Notes: generated from the letters alone by a model not told the origin. A stretch of 64,000 bases of DNA from Verrucomicrobiales bacterium (GCA_002721895.1 PBLV01000057.1:1-64000), one strand, 5' to 3'; shown: positions 1-9,507, counted from the first letter of the stretch. Program-made: numbers and translations.

Positions 1-1
1 C

Positions 2-1186
2 AAGAGCATCACCAACCGTGCCCTCGTGCTGGCCGCGCTGGCTGACGGCGAGGTGGAGCTGTCCGGCGCGCTATGGAGCGAGGACACGCGCCTAATGATC
101 GACGCCCTGCGCGCGTTGGGCTTTGAGATCAACGTCGCCCCGGACACCGCCGAGACCGGCAACCGCGTCATCACCGTCCAAGGCCTCGCCGGACACATTC
201 CCAACGCCGGTGCCGCCGACGCGCCGCTGGACATCTTCGTGGGCAATGCCGGCACCGCTGCACGCTTCCTCGCCGCGATGGTCTGCCTGGGCGATGGCGC
301 CGTGCGGCTGCACGGCGTCGATCGCATGCACGAGCGGCCGCAGGAGGAACTTTTCCGCGCCCTTCGCCGCCTCGGCTACCACATCGACTCCCCCAACAAC
401 CGCCTGCCCGCCGTCTTCCATGGCGGCGGCCCGCGCGAGGCCAGCTGCACCGTCAGCGTCCGCGAAAGCTCGCAGTTCGCTACCGCGCTGCTGCAGGTTG
501 CCCCCCGCGGCCAATGGATCGTCGATCTCGCCGGCGCCCAACTCGACGAGGCCCCCTACGTGCACATGACGCAGGAAATGATGGCCGCCTTCCCCCACGG
601 CGGCGGCACGTTCGCCATCGAGCCCGACGCCTCCAGCGGCAGCTTCTTCTGGGGCATCAATGTCTTTCGCGAAACCGTCGAGGTCGCCAACTGGCCCGTC
701 ACCGGCTGGCAAATCGATGCCCAGTTCCCACGCTTCATCTCCATGCCCGCCGAGATCTCGCGCGCTGTCGACCTCGGCGACAGCATCATGACCGCCATCG
801 TCCTCGCCCCGCTCACCGGCCGCGCCGTCACCTTCACCGACCTCGGCCGACTGCGCGTGCAGGAATGCGAGCGCGTCCACGCCCTGCGCACCGAGCTGGC
901 CAAATGCGGCGCCACCGTCACCGAGGAAGGCGACTCCCTGCACCTCGAGCCCGCCGAACTCCACGGCGCCGAGATCGACACCTACCGCGACCACCGCATG
1001 GCGATGTGCTTCGCCATCCTCGGCCTCAAGGTGCCCGGCATGAAACTGCGCGACCCCGCCTGCGTGCGCAAAACCTTCCCCAACTTTTTCCAGAAACTCG
1101 CCGCCCCGCCCCCGCATGGTGTCGGTGCCGAAATCCGCGATGCCGCCGGCCTGCCCCTCGTCGGCGACGCCCTGAACGCCGAATGA
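2..1186 (+). CDS. aroA: 3-phosphoshikimate 1-carboxyvinyltransferase (EPSP synthase), 5' end cut off
   Basis: Transfers the enolpyruvyl group of PEP to shikimate-3-phosphate in cytosolic aromatic amino acid synthesis. The open frame runs in from the left edge. Its first codons read KSITNRALVLAAL, the family's N-terminal Lys-Ser...Asn-Arg substrate-binding signature, so the start lies outside the window and the GTG at 26 is an internal Val codon. Further signatures are NAGTAARFLAA (PEP binding), the RESSQFATAL and DASSGSFF segments, and YRDHRMAM near the C-terminus. About 394 residues are visible, so only some 20-30 are missing. The stop overlaps the cmk start as ATGA, so the two genes are translationally coupled. 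Confidence 0.96.
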   Translation, partial: KSITNRALVLAALADGEVELSGALWSEDTRLMIDALRALGFEINVAPDTAETGNRVITVQGLAGHIPNAGAADAPLDIFVGNAGTAARFLAAMVCLGDGAVRLHGVDRMHERPQEELFRALRRLGYHIDSPNNRLPAVFHGGGPREASCTVSVRESSQFATALLQVAPRGQWIVDLAGAQLDEAPYVHMTQEMMAAFPHGGGTFAIEPDASSGSFFWGINVFRETVEVANWPVTGWQIDAQFPRFISMPAEISRAVDLGDSIMTAIVLAPLTGRAVTFTDLGRLRVQECERVHALRTELAKCGATVTEEGDSLHLEPAELHGAEIDTYRDHRMAMCFAILGLKVPGMKLRDPACVRKTFPNFFQKLAAPPPHGVGAEIRDAAGLPLVGDALNAE

Positions 1187-1827
1187 GCGATCCCCTCGTC
1201 ATCGCCATCGACGGCCCCAGCGCCAGCGGCAAAAGCACCAACGCGAAACTCGTCGCCCAAGCCCTCGGCTGCACCTACGTCGACACCGGCGCCATGTACC
1301 GCACCCTTGCCTGGCATTGCCTGCAACAAGGTATCGACACCAGCGACCCCGAGGCCATCGCCACCCACTGCGGCCAATGGAACGACGAGCTTGCCTGCCA
1401 AGACGGCCACGCGCGCCTGCTCGTCGATGGCTATTACCCCGAGGCAGAAATCCGCACCGCCGAGACCAGCGCCGCCGTCTCCGCCATCGCCGCCGTCCCC
1501 GGTGTCCGCCAATGGATGAAGGAGCAGCAACGTTCCTGCACAAAGTTTGGCAACCTTGTCATGGAAGGCCGCGACATCGGCTCCCACATCTTTCCCGAGA
1601 CCCCCTTTAAATTCTACCTCGACGCCTCCCCCGGCGAGCGCCAATCCCGCCGTGACGCCGACGGCATCCAGGAAAACCTCGCCGCTCGCGACCAGCGCGA
1701 CAGCACTCGCGCCACCGCCCCCCTCGTCATCCCAGAGGGCGCCATCATCATCAACAACACCGGCGAAACCCCCGCCCAAACCAGTGCCCGCATCCTCGCC
1801 GAGATCAAGCGCCTTTCAAACCAGTAG
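1183..1827 (+). CDS. cmk: Cytidylate kinase
   Basis: Phosphorylates CMP/dCMP with ATP in the cytosol. The protein is 214 residues, the usual bacterial size. It begins MSDPLVIAIDGPSASGKST, which carries the P-loop at about residues 8-17. DTGAMYR (CMP-binding region) and MEGRDIGS follow, then the Arg-rich lid region around DASPGERQSRRD. An open frame extends far upstream in the same phase, but that part is a shadow of aroA. The ATG at 1183 was chosen because it overlaps the aroA stop by 4 nt and begins exactly at the family N-terminus. The aroA-cmk pairing is common in several phyla. Confidence 0.95.
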   Translation: MSDPLVIAIDGPSASGKSTNAKLVAQALGCTYVDTGAMYRTLAWHCLQQGIDTSDPEAIATHCGQWNDELACQDGHARLLVDGYYPEAEIRTAETSAAVSAIAAVPGVRQWMKEQQRSCTKFGNLVMEGRDIGSHIFPETPFKFYLDASPGERQSRRDADGIQENLAARDQRDSTRATAPLVIPEGAIIINNTGETPAQTSARILAEIKRLSNQ

Positions 1828-1899
1828 CCGCGGGGACCACCACAATCCACTTGCCAACCGCCCACCGCGGCCTAGCCTTGCCTTGCAACTATCCATCTT

Positions 1900-3192
1900 A
1901 TGAAACAACCCATCACTCGCCGACAATTCACCCGAACTGCCGCTGCCGCATCCATTGCTTTTCCCGCCATACTCCAGGCAAAAGACACCCAGAAAAAAAT
2001 CACCGTGGGGGTGGTCGGCATGGGCCGTGGCACCGGCCATTTCCTGAAATACCTGACCGCATCGAATTGTGAGGTTGGTTATGTATGTGATGTAGATGCC
2101 CGCCGCATTGCCAGCGCACTGAATCGCGCCAAAGAGCCATTGGCCGCCGTGCCCCAGTTAAAGGTGCCGCAGGGCATCGATGATTTCCGGCGCATCCTCG
2201 ATGATAAATCGATTGATGCGGTGTCGATTGCCGCACCGAATTTTTGGCACACACCAATGGCGATTCTCGCGATGGAAGCGGGCAAGCACGTGTACGTCGA
2301 GAAACCCGCCAGTCACAATGCGCGCGAGGCGGAGCTGATCGTGGCTGCGGCGAAGAAGTATAAAAAGAAGGTGCAGATGGGCAATCAACGCCGCAGTCAG
2401 CCGGGCATTATCGAAGGCATTGAGCGCGTGAAAGCCGGCGAGATTGGGCAGCCGACCTTCGCGCGCTGCTACTACGGCGGGGCCCGTGGCAGCATCGGCA
2501 AGGGCAAGTTTGTGAAGGTGCCCGAGTGGCTCGGCAATAAGGGCTGGGAACTCTGGCAGGGCCCGTGCCCCGACCGGCCGTACAAGGATAACCTCGTGCA
2601 TTACAACTGGCACTGGCACTGGTTTTACGGTGGTGGTGAAATGCAAAACAACGGCCCGCACTTCATGGACGTCGCCCGATGGGGGCTCGAGGTGGATTAC
2701 CCGAAGAACGTGACCTTCAACGGTGCGCGGTATCACTTTGATGATGACCAGGAAACGCCCGACACCGGCTATGCCACGTACGACTTCGGCAAGGTGGGTA
2801 TCGGCTGGGATCAAAGCAGCTGCAACCCGCGCCGGCAGGAGAAGCGCCCGTTCTGCACCTTCTACGGCAAAGGCGGTTCACTGGAGATTCACCACGCCGG
2901 CTACAAGCAATTCGACTTGGGCGGCAAGGAAGTGAAAGCCAACCCCGGCAAATGGGATGACGGTTTTCATTTCGGCAATTTCCTGAACGCCATCCGCACC
3001 GACGAGCCGCTCAATTCCGAAATCGGTGATGCCCAGATCAGCACGCAACTCACCCATCTGGCCAACATCGCCTATCGCACGGGCGGCGCCATTGAGGTTG
3101 ATCCCAAGACTGGCCGCGTGAAAGGTAATGACCCCGCCGTGGAAAAACTTTGGGGCCGCGAGTACCGCAAGGGTTGGGAACCGAAGGTGTAA
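1900..3192 (+). CDS. Tat-exported Gfo/Idh/MocA family oxidoreductase
   Basis: A 430-residue NAD(P)-dependent oxidoreductase, probably acting on a sugar or sugar derivative outside the cytoplasm. The N-terminus has a twin-arginine signal ([15 protein letters not shown], about residues 7-21) followed by an Ala-rich stretch and a likely cleavage region near FPAILQAKD. The Rossmann region has [16 protein letters not shown]. The family's EKP catalytic-loop motif appears as [14 protein letters not shown] around residues 133-146, followed by QMGNQRRS. Tat-signal members of this family are abundant in Verrucomicrobia and Planctomycetes. The 72-nt gap after cmk means it may have its own promoter. It is convergent with ileS, and the two stop codons are directly adjacent. 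The substrate cannot be read from sequence. Confidence 0.88.
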   Translation: MKQPITRRQFTRTAAAASIAFPAILQAKDTQKKITVGVVGMGRGTGHFLKYLTASNCEVGYVCDVDARRIASALNRAKEPLAAVPQLKVPQGIDDFRRILDDKSIDAVSIAAPNFWHTPMAILAMEAGKHVYVEKPASHNAREAELIVAAAKKYKKKVQMGNQRRSQPGIIEGIERVKAGEIGQPTFARCYYGGARGSIGKGKFVKVPEWLGNKGWELWQGPCPDRPYKDNLVHYNWHWHWFYGGGEMQNNGPHFMDVARWGLEVDYPKNVTFNGARYHFDDDQETPDTGYATYDFGKVGIGWDQSSCNPRRQEKRPFCTFYGKGGSLEIHHAGYKQFDLGGKEVKANPGKWDDGFHFGNFLNAIRTDEPLNSEIGDAQISTQLTHLANIAYRTGGAIEVDPKTGRVKGNDPAVEKLWGREYRKGWEPKV

Positions 3193-6006
3193 CTAAGCCA
3201 CCGCGTCCACGCAGCGGGTGCAGCACTCGGGGTGCGCCTCGTGTTGGCCGACGGATTCTTCCCAGCGCCAGCAGCGGGTACACTTGGCGCCTTCGGCCTT
3301 GGTGACCACATAGGTAGCGGTTTCGGCGTTGGCGTCGCCCACAAGGTGGAGTTGGGAGATGTTGATTAATTCCCGCAAGGTTTCGGCGTTGGCTTGAGCC
3401 GTCTCCAGTGCCTCGGGCTGGGCGGTGATAGTGACGCGGGCTTCGAGGGCTTTGCCAATGAGTTTTTCCTGCCGCGCTTTTTCGAGTTCGGCCAAGGCCG
3501 GTTCGCGCAGGGCGAATAGGTTTTCCCACGTATCGCGTTCTTCATCGGACAGGCTGAGGGATTCCTCCGGCAAATCGGCGAGGTGCACAGATTCGGCTTT
3601 GTTCCCGGGTAAAAATTCCCACGCTTCCTCGGCAGTGAATACGCAGATCGGCGCGAGCATACGGGTGAGGCCGGAGCAAAGGCGCAGCAGGGTGGTCTGT
3701 GAGGCGCGCCGGCGCGGGGCATCGGCGGCATCGGCGTATAGGCGATCCTTCACGCAATCGTGATACACCGAGGAAAGTTCCACGGACACAAACTGGCTGA
3801 TACGCTGGTAGACCACGTGATACTCAAAGCGGTCGTACGCGGCGGTGACATCGCGCTGCATAGCGGCGAATTGATCGAGGATCCAGCGATCGAGCGGCGT
3901 GAGATCGGCATCGGCCACGGTGTGTTGGGCGGGGTCAAAGTCGTACAGGTTGCTGAGCTGATAGCGCAGAGCGTTGCGCAGGTTGCGATACGTCTCGGCG
4001 ACCTTCTTGATGCGCTCGTTGCTGACAGTGATGTCGTTGCGGAAATCCTGCGAGGCCACCCACAGGCGGACGATGTCCGCCCCGTACTCGCCAATGTACG
4101 CCTCGCTGGTCTGCGGCTTGGCATAGCCGCCCGCGCCCTGTTTGCTCTTTGAAATCTTTTCGCGATCGGCATCAACCATGAAACCATGGGTAAGCACCGT
4201 CTTAAATGGCGGCGCGCCATTGCCGGCGAGCGATAGTAGTAGCGAACTTTGGAACCAACCACGATGCTGGTCGCTACCCTCGAGATAAACATCGGCCTGC
4301 CAGTTTTCGAGGCCGTCCTTTTCGGCATGATGCAGCTCGGGCCGTTGCATGATAACCGAGCGCGAGCTGGAACCGGAATCGATCCATACATCGAGCGTGT
4401 CGGTGGATTTGGCGGTGGGCTCGGGGCCGGTCCAGTCGTCGGGCTTCACCTCGGCCCACAACGCAGCGGTATCGCGCTCGAACCACACGTTCGATCCATG
4501 CTCCTCAATGAGCGCGGCGGTGTTGCGCACGATGCGTGCGTCGAGCACCGGCTCAGCGCCGGCATAAAACGCCGGGATCGGCACGCCCCACGTGCGCTGT
4601 CGGCTGATGCACCAGTCGGGGCGTGACTCGACGGCGCCTTGGATGCGGTTTTGGCCCCAGTCGGGCACCCACTCCACGCCATCGATGGCAGTCAGCGCCT
4701 GTTGGCGGAAATTGTTGTGGTCGATGTTGATGAACCACTGGTCCATGCCGCGGAAAATCACCGGCGTCTTGCTGCGCCAACAGTGCGGGTAACTGTGCGA
4801 GTAATTCTCCTGATGCACCAGCGCGGCCTTTTCGCGCAGCAACTCCAACACCGCCTCGTTGGCCTCACTCTTGCCGTTCTTTTCGAGGATGGATTTGCCG
4901 AGCAGATCGGTGGGCATTTGCTCGGTCACCGGCAGGTCGTCGGTGTGGGCGAATTTGCCGTCGTCATCCACGGGGCAATAGATCGGCAAACCGTTGGCGC
5001 AGCCGAGATGATAATCATCCATGCCATGCCCGGGCGCGACGTGCACGAAGCCGGTGCCCGTGCTGTTCTCCACAAAATTATCGCCGGCGTACAGCTTGGC
5101 TGTCTTGTCGATGAAGGGATGGCGATATTCCAGCACGCCCACTGCCTCGCCGGTGAGCGATCCGATTTCCTCAGTGCCCTCCCAGCGGCACGTCTCGGCC
5201 ACCTTGGGCAGGAGCGTGCTTTCGACGATGTACACCGCGCCATTGACGCGCACTTTTTTGTAGGTGAACCGCGAGTTGTACGCCACAGCGAGATTGGCCG
5301 GCAGCGTCCACGGTGTGGTGGTCCAGATGATGAGGTGCGTATTGTCCTCACCGGCGACCGGAAATTTGACAAACACACTTTGGCTGACGTGATCGGCGTA
5401 TTCCACCTCCGCCTCGGCCAGCGCGGTGCGGCAGGGGATGCTCCAGTACACGGGCTTTTTGCCGCGGTACACAAAGCCTTTCTCGACGATATCGGCAAAC
5501 AAACGTAGTTCGTCCGCCTCGTATTTTTTGTCCAGCGTGAGGTACGGATTCTCCCAGTCGCCAAACACGCCGAGGCGCTTGAACTGTGTGCGTTGATGGT
5601 CGATGTACTTACGCGCATACGCCTCGCATTCGCGGCGGATCTCCGCAGGCGTGGCATCCTCGCGACCGGCCTTGCGCAATTCCTGCACCACCTTGAATTC
5701 GATCGGCAACCCATGACAATCCCAGCCCGGCACATACGGCACATTCTTGCCGCGCATGGTTTGGAACTTGAGGATGATATCCTTGAGTGTTTTATTGAGA
5801 GCCGTGCCGATGTGCACATCGCCATTGGCAAAGGGCGGGCCGTCGTGGAGGATAAAATTCTCGTCCGATTGCGCGTGGCGTTCGCGAATCTTCGCGTGCA
5901 GATCGTCGGCGTACCACTGCTCGAGGCGCTGCGGTTCACGCTCGACGAGGCCGGCTTTCATGGGAAAACCGGTCTGCGGCAGATTGAGCGTGTCCTTATA
6001 ATTCAT
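3193..6006 (-). CDS. ileS: Isoleucyl-tRNA synthetase
   Basis: Charges tRNA-Ile in the cytosol. The protein is 937 residues, a normal length for the bacterial enzyme with a C-terminal zinc finger. The HIGH region reads HDGPPFANGDVHIG (about residues 54-67), KISKS lies near residues 616-620, and the editing (CP1) domain lies between. At the extreme C-terminus are CxxC at 909/912 and CxxC at 929/932 (Cys928 adjacent), the zinc ribbon of this subclass. The frame stays open 35 codons further upstream, but the ATG at 6006 begins the family sequence MNYKDTLNLP. Its start is 77 nt downstream of pgpA, so it may be the last gene of the rodZ-pgsA-pgpA operon. Confidence 0.97.
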   Translation of the reverse strand: MNYKDTLNLPQTGFPMKAGLVEREPQRLEQWYADDLHAKIRERHAQSDENFILHDGPPFANGDVHIGTALNKTLKDIILKFQTMRGKNVPYVPGWDCHGLPIEFKVVQELRKAGREDATPAEIRRECEAYARKYIDHQRTQFKRLGVFGDWENPYLTLDKKYEADELRLFADIVEKGFVYRGKKPVYWSIPCRTALAEAEVEYADHVSQSVFVKFPVAGEDNTHLIIWTTTPWTLPANLAVAYNSRFTYKKVRVNGAVYIVESTLLPKVAETCRWEGTEEIGSLTGEAVGVLEYRHPFIDKTAKLYAGDNFVENSTGTGFVHVAPGHGMDDYHLGCANGLPIYCPVDDDGKFAHTDDLPVTEQMPTDLLGKSILEKNGKSEANEAVLELLREKAALVHQENYSHSYPHCWRSKTPVIFRGMDQWFINIDHNNFRQQALTAIDGVEWVPDWGQNRIQGAVESRPDWCISRQRTWGVPIPAFYAGAEPVLDARIVRNTAALIEEHGSNVWFERDTAALWAEVKPDDWTGPEPTAKSTDTLDVWIDSGSSSRSVIMQRPELHHAEKDGLENWQADVYLEGSDQHRGWFQSSLLLSLAGNGAPPFKTVLTHGFMVDADREKISKSKQGAGGYAKPQTSEAYIGEYGADIVRLWVASQDFRNDITVSNERIKKVAETYRNLRNALRYQLSNLYDFDPAQHTVADADLTPLDRWILDQFAAMQRDVTAAYDRFEYHVVYQRISQFVSVELSSVYHDCVKDRLYADAADAPRRRASQTTLLRLCSGLTRMLAPICVFTAEEAWEFLPGNKAESVHLADLPEESLSLSDEERDTWENLFALREPALAELEKARQEKLIGKALEARVTITAQPEALETAQANAETLRELINISQLHLVGDANAETATYVVTKAEGAKCTRCWRWEESVGQHEAHPECCTRCVDAVA

Positions 6007-6083
6007 GCGCGGCTCTGTGTGGTAATGGGCAGCAAAGGGCGGGACGCTACCAACCGCGCGAGGTAGTGTCAATTGAGGCGATG

Positions 6084-6596
6084 CTAGGACCCCACTATCA
6101 ACCACACACAATAGAGGACTACAGCGGTAAATGCACCGGCCATCACGTCATCCAGAGTGATTCCCCAGCCACCGGGCAAGTCCTGGAGCTCACGGATGGG
6201 GGATGGTTTCCAGATGTCGAACAGCCGAAATAATGCGAAGCCCGCGGCGGCCCAAGCCCATGCTGAATCGTCTTGAACAAGGGCCATGAGGGATATATCC
6301 ACGCCCTTCAAGTACAGGGGAATGAGAACGCCAAGATAACAGAGGGGCAGGGCAATGATCTCGTCGAGGACGATTTCCCCCGGGTCGGCCGCCTTTAACA
6401 CTTTGGCGGCACGGCCACAGGCCCATGCGGACAGGAGTATTCCAAGTAGAGCGCCTCCCAGAAAGAAACCAAAATTTCCAGGAAACAGCAGCAGGGCGGT
6501 CCACGCTATCCCGCCGAGGGATCCCCATGTGCCCGGCGCAATGGGCAGCAGGCCCAAGCCGCCCCCGCGGGCAAGCCAAAGTACGGCGCGGTCCAT
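6084..6596 (-). CDS. pgpA: Phosphatidylglycerophosphatase A
   Basis: Dephosphorylates phosphatidylglycerol phosphate to phosphatidylglycerol in the inner membrane. The protein is 170 residues. It has the PgpA signature GLGLLPIAPGTWGSL (about residues 13-26), the acidic pair in VLDEIIALPL (Asp78, Glu79), and several hydrophobic segments. It follows pgsA with a 3-nt gap. The substrate made by PgsA is the one PgpA uses, so the two consecutive steps sit together. The short length and conserved motifs leave little alternative. Confidence 0.93.
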   Translation of the reverse strand: MDRAVLWLARGGGLGLLPIAPGTWGSLGGIAWTALLLFPGNFGFFLGGALLGILLSAWACGRAAKVLKAADPGEIVLDEIIALPLCYLGVLIPLYLKGVDISLMALVQDDSAWAWAAAGFALFRLFDIWKPSPIRELQDLPGGWGITLDDVMAGAFTAVVLYCVWLIVGS

Positions 6597-6599
6597 GGG

Positions 6600-7271
6600 T
6601 CACATGTCTTTCAAGTAGAGATCCCGGTTGCGCCATAGGTAGTGCACGCCTGAAACACCAGTCAGGACAACCGCGCCCCACGTCACCAACAGAGTAAACC
6701 AAATGGACCACGGCAAGCCGGAAATCTCGGGACTAAAAAGGCGTTGCCCCCAGTCTCCCCAGTGCGGGTAGCTCACACACACGAGTACGGAGATGACGGA
6801 CACCACCTGAAGGTTTGTTTTCCGTTTACCGATGGTCTCGGCCGGCAGAACGACATTCTTGCTGGCGGCGAGCAGCCGCAGCCCGGTGATGGCCAACTCG
6901 CGGGCCACGATGATAATAACCATCCAAGCGGGCATAAGAAAATCCTGACCGGGCACTTCCAGCCAGCGGGGAACATGGGGGATGTTTGGCTGTTCACTGA
7001 TGTAGGGGTGAGTAGAGGCGCTCATGCCCACCAAGACAATGAACCCGGCACAGACCATGATCTTATCCGCCAGTGGATCCATCAGGATGCCGAAGTCCGT
7101 CTTTAAGTTCCGACGACGTGCGATTTCCCCATCCGCAATGTCCGATAAACCGCCAATGAGAAACAGCAGGCAGGCTGCCGTGGTAGCCCATTGCCATTCA
7201 AATAAAAGCACAACAACGAAGGCCACGGTAATGAAAAACCGCGATGTGGTGATTTTGTTGGGGAGATTCAT
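6600..7271 (-). CDS. pgsA: CDP-diacylglycerol-glycerol-3-phosphate 3-phosphatidyltransferase
   Basis: Makes phosphatidylglycerol phosphate from CDP-diacylglycerol and glycerol-3-phosphate at the inner membrane. The CDP-alcohol phosphotransferase signature is complete: Asp44, Asp47-Gly48, Ala51-Arg52, Gly61, Asp65 and Asp69 (within DIADGEIARRR and GILMDPLAD). The 223 residues contain about five or six membrane segments. A roughly 40-residue hydrophilic insert after residue 80 is somewhat longer than in well-known PgsA proteins. It is 18 nt downstream of the RodZ-like gene and 3 nt upstream of pgpA, so the three appear to be co-transcribed. Confidence 0.92.
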   Translation of the reverse strand: MNLPNKITTSRFFITVAFVVVLLFEWQWATTAACLLFLIGGLSDIADGEIARRRNLKTDFGILMDPLADKIMVCAGFIVLVGMSASTHPYISEQPNIPHVPRWLEVPGQDFLMPAWMVIIIVARELAITGLRLLAASKNVVLPAETIGKRKTNLQVVSVISVLVCVSYPHWGDWGQRLFSPEISGLPWSIWFTLLVTWGAVVLTGVSGVHYLWRNRDLYLKDM

Positions 7272-7289
7272 GGCGCTCCCGGCGGCCGG

Positions 7290-7796
7290 CTACGGACCGG
7301 GGGTCAAGTGGTCGTAGTCGGATGAGTCCGGCAGGTCATCAATGAGGCCGGTGCCCAGTTGCGAGGCCGCAGGGCCAGATGAAGACGCAGACGATGGCTG
7401 ATTCCAAGCTTTCACGCCAAAATAAGTGCCGGCTACCAGTCCCAAAAATACAAAAACCGGCACCGTGACCCGCCAGTTCACGCGGGAGAACCAAAGTGTC
7501 AACGTGTTGACGGTCGTCCGGGTGGACTTCAGGTCATCCTCCACTTCCTGAAACTTTTCCGTGCCGCCCAATTCCGCTTCCAGCGCATCGTTTAGTTCCG
7601 CCTCAGGCAGTTTCAGCAATCGCGCATAGGACCGCACAAATCCGCGCACATAAACCGGCGCGGCAAACGCGTCCCAATCACCACACTCCAGCGCCTCCAC
7701 CTGATCCGTCTTCAGGTTGGTTTGTTCCACCACATCCCGAACCGACAGACCAAGCGCCTCGCGTGTGTTTTTCAATTGTTCGGCAACACCCGCCAC
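7290..7796 (-). CDS. RodZ-like membrane protein with cytoplasmic helix-turn-helix
   Basis: A 168-residue protein with an N-terminal HTH_25-type domain (about residues 5-66, including REALGLSVRDVVEQTNLK), an acidic linker and one membrane segment (about 108-128). A short Ser/Ala-rich tail follows. This is the layout of RodZ, which links MreB to the envelope in rod-shaped cells. The periplasmic beta-domain of full RodZ is missing, so it is a short-form homologue. The start is GTG at 7796, since no ATG fits. It heads the operon with pgsA and pgpA, a neighbourhood commonly seen for RodZ-type proteins. A DNA-binding role cannot be excluded. Confidence 0.75.
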   Translation of the reverse strand: MAGVAEQLKNTREALGLSVRDVVEQTNLKTDQVEALECGDWDAFAAPVYVRGFVRSYARLLKLPEAELNDALEAELGGTEKFQEVEDDLKSTRTTVNTLTLWFSRVNWRVTVPVFVFLGLVAGTYFGVKAWNQPSSASSSGPAASQLGTGLIDDLPDSSDYDHLTPGP

Positions 7797-7908
7797 CCAG
7801 CAAATCTACGTTCCCCCGAGGTAGCGCATAAATGAAAAGTTATCCCAAACTTCCTGTGAAAAATGGGCTATATTTGCACTGGCTTAAACCCGCCCCCGGT
7901 GGTTTAGT

Positions 7909-7923
7909 CCGCCCCTTGGGCGG
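7909..7923 (+). other. Small GC hairpin just upstream of the MBL gene
   Basis: CCGCCC, loop CTT, GGGCGG: a perfect 6-bp stem ending 10 nt before the ATG at 7934. It has no T-run, so it is not an intrinsic terminator. In an RNA leader it would sit over the ribosome-binding region and could damp translation. It may be chance in GC-rich DNA. Confidence 0.3.
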
Positions 7924-7933
7924 GCAAGATGGC

Positions 7934-8719
7934 ATGAGTAATTTGAAGACAACCTGCCTGGGCACAGGCGATGGACACCCGAGCGGATCGCGCGCCCACT
8001 CCGCGTTTCTCTACGAATTTCCGAGCGTCACAATTCTGCTGGACTGTGGTGAACCCGTCACCCAGACCCTGACCCGCCGCGGTATTCACCCCGATGCCAT
8101 CGACCACATCTTTTTATCCCACCTCCACAGTGATCATCTCGGCGGTTTTTTCATGCTCATTCAGGGACTCTGGCTGCGACGGCGTCAAAAGCCGCTAACC
8201 GTTTTTCTTCCCGAGGAAGGCATCAAGCCCGTGCAGCAACTCCTGTGTTCCGCATACCTGTTCCCGGAACTCATGCCCTTTAAAACGGAATACAAGTCCT
8301 GGACCAGCGGCCAGCCATGCTCTCTGGGCCCCCTCACCGCCACCCCGTTCAACACAACCCACCTCGAGCGACTCCGCGAATCATTCCAGCCACAATACCC
8401 CCAACAGGCTTTTGAAGCCTTCAGCTTTACGCTGGAAACAGGCGACACCCGCGCCGCCCATAGCGCTGACATTGGCCATCTCAACGACCTCGATCCACTC
8501 GTGACCAAACCGCTCGACCTGCTGGTCTGTGAACTGGCGCATGTTGAGCCCGCAGACTTGTTTGAATACTTGGCCGGCCGAAACATCGGCCGAATCTTGT
8601 TCACCCATGTAGCGCAGGGCCACTGGGAAGACGAGGTTGGGCTCCGGCAACTCGCCCGCGACACTCTGGGGGGCATGCCCCATGAATTTGCCGCGGACGG
8701 TACTGAAGTTGCACTTTAA
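7934..8719 (+). CDS. Metallo-beta-lactamase-fold hydrolase (RNase Z-like branch)
   Basis: A 261-residue MBL-fold metal-dependent hydrolase. The metal site HxHxDH is His63-Leu-His65-Ser-Asp67-His68 in the segment IFLSHLHSDHLGG. Further candidate ligands are the Asp in AAHSADIGHL and the His in ILFTHVAQGH near the C-terminus. The N-terminal CLGTGDGHPSGSRAHS resembles the RNase Z/ElaC and phosphodiesterase branch rather than lactamases. The frame is open upstream to 7832, but the ATG at 7934 begins the fold. It is divergent from the RodZ-like gene, and its stop overlaps the stop of the cNMP-binding gene by 3 nt in tail-to-tail orientation. A cyclic-nucleotide phosphodiesterase role would fit the neighbours but is unproven. 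Confidence 0.82.
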   Translation: MSNLKTTCLGTGDGHPSGSRAHSAFLYEFPSVTILLDCGEPVTQTLTRRGIHPDAIDHIFLSHLHSDHLGGFFMLIQGLWLRRRQKPLTVFLPEEGIKPVQQLLCSAYLFPELMPFKTEYKSWTSGQPCSLGPLTATPFNTTHLERLRESFQPQYPQQAFEAFSFTLETGDTRAAHSADIGHLNDLDPLVTKPLDLLVCELAHVEPADLFEYLAGRNIGRILFTHVAQGHWEDEVGLRQLARDTLGGMPHEFAADGTEVAL

Positions 8720-9435
8720 CGCCCCTTGGCGTGCATCATCACGACATCCTTCTTGTGCCTCTCGTTGTCCGCACGAATACGCCGGGCCATGTTACGGCCC
8801 ACCGCCATCAGGAAAGGCGTCGCCACCTCGGGCATTTTTTCCGTGAGCTCATCAAACTTATCCTCTGAAATTTTCAGCAACACACTCGCTTCATTGGCTA
8901 CCACGTCCGCCGAACGCGGGTCATCATCGAACAAGGAGATCTCCCCAAAAAATTCCCCCGGCTTCAATGTCGCGATCAGCGATTCGCGGCCGCCCACCAT
9001 CTGCCGCACCCTCAGCGAACCGGACAACAAGAGGTACATGGCATTCCCTGGCTCACCTTCCGACACCACGAAATCAAATTTGCCCACCTTTTCCACCTCC
9101 ATGAACTGAGCAAACCGCCCCAGTTGCTGGTCATCCATCGTCCGCAACAGCCTAACCTCACGCAACGTTCCCACCGGAACATCCGCGATCAACGGTGAGT
9201 GCTCCGAGGGTTCGGGCTTCTCCGACACCGGCGTCACGCTGGCAAAATGCTCCTGCAACTCCGGCAACTCACTCGCCTTCGACCACTGGCAAGTATCCAT
9301 CGGGTAAAGCCACATGCCCGGCAAAATACGAAGCTCGTTGATCCACTCCACTGCCGTGGCAAACGACACCGGGCCATAGACGACATCGTCCACTGCCCAG
9401 ACCTTGTATTCGCGGTCGTCGTAGTTGCCACTCAT
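8716..9435 (-). CDS. GYF_2-like domain plus cyclic-nucleotide-binding domain protein
   Basis: A soluble 239-residue protein with two parts. Residues about 8-66 resemble the bacterial GYF_2 module, a likely peptide-binding fold, with W13, G21 and a C-terminal WSKASELPEL. Residues about 95-222 form a CRP-type cyclic-nucleotide-binding domain. Its phosphate-binding cassette reads FFGEISLFDDDPRSADV, with Glu165 (ribose) and Arg174 (phosphate) in place. There is no DNA-binding domain, so it is not a CRP-like transcription factor. It lies directly downstream of the FtsK-cyclase gene on the same strand, beyond a terminator. The ATG at 9435 was taken; a TTG/ATG-type extension of three codons is possible. 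It could sense the product of the neighbouring cyclase (inference). Confidence 0.85.
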   Translation of the reverse strand: MSGNYDDREYKVWAVDDVVYGPVSFATAVEWINELRILPGMWLYPMDTCQWSKASELPELQEHFASVTPVSEKPEPSEHSPLIADVPVGTLREVRLLRTMDDQQLGRFAQFMEVEKVGKFDFVVSEGEPGNAMYLLLSGSLRVRQMVGGRESLIATLKPGEFFGEISLFDDDPRSADVVANEASVLLKISEDKFDELTEKMPEVATPFLMAVGRNMARRIRADNERHKKDVVMMHAKGR

Positions 9436-9472
9436 CCCAAGCAACCTACGCCATGAAATGACCCGCCGCTAG

Positions 9473-9507
9473 AAAAAAGCCCGCGCGCCACGACGTGGCG
9501 TCCGGGC
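9473..9507 (-). terminator. Intrinsic terminator after the FtsK-cyclase gene
   Basis: On the minus strand a GC-rich stem of 13 positions (one mismatch, one G-T pair) with a 3-nt loop spans 9479-9507 and is followed by six T residues (complement of 9473-9478). It lies 18 nt past the ftsK stop codon and 38 nt before the cNMP-binding gene, so that gene probably depends on read-through or its own start site. Confidence 0.8.

Noticed and set aside
92..1117. Long open frame (341 codons) on the minus strand opposite aroA
   Set aside because: Gly/Ala/Asp-rich low-complexity translation with no motif; shadow of a GC-rich gene whose plus-strand product is certain.
514..1182. Plus-strand frame giving cmk a long N-terminal extension
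   Set aside because: Arg/Pro-rich translation inside aroA; the family N-terminus and an ATGA overlap place the cmk start at 1183.
4639..5508. 289-codon open frame antisense to ileS
   Set aside because: Mirror of a strongly coding region; no domain, and ileS motifs on the other strand are complete.
7832..7933. Upstream extension of the MBL-fold hydrolase
   Set aside because: Residues do not fit the fold; the region is the divergent promoter area and includes a small hairpin.
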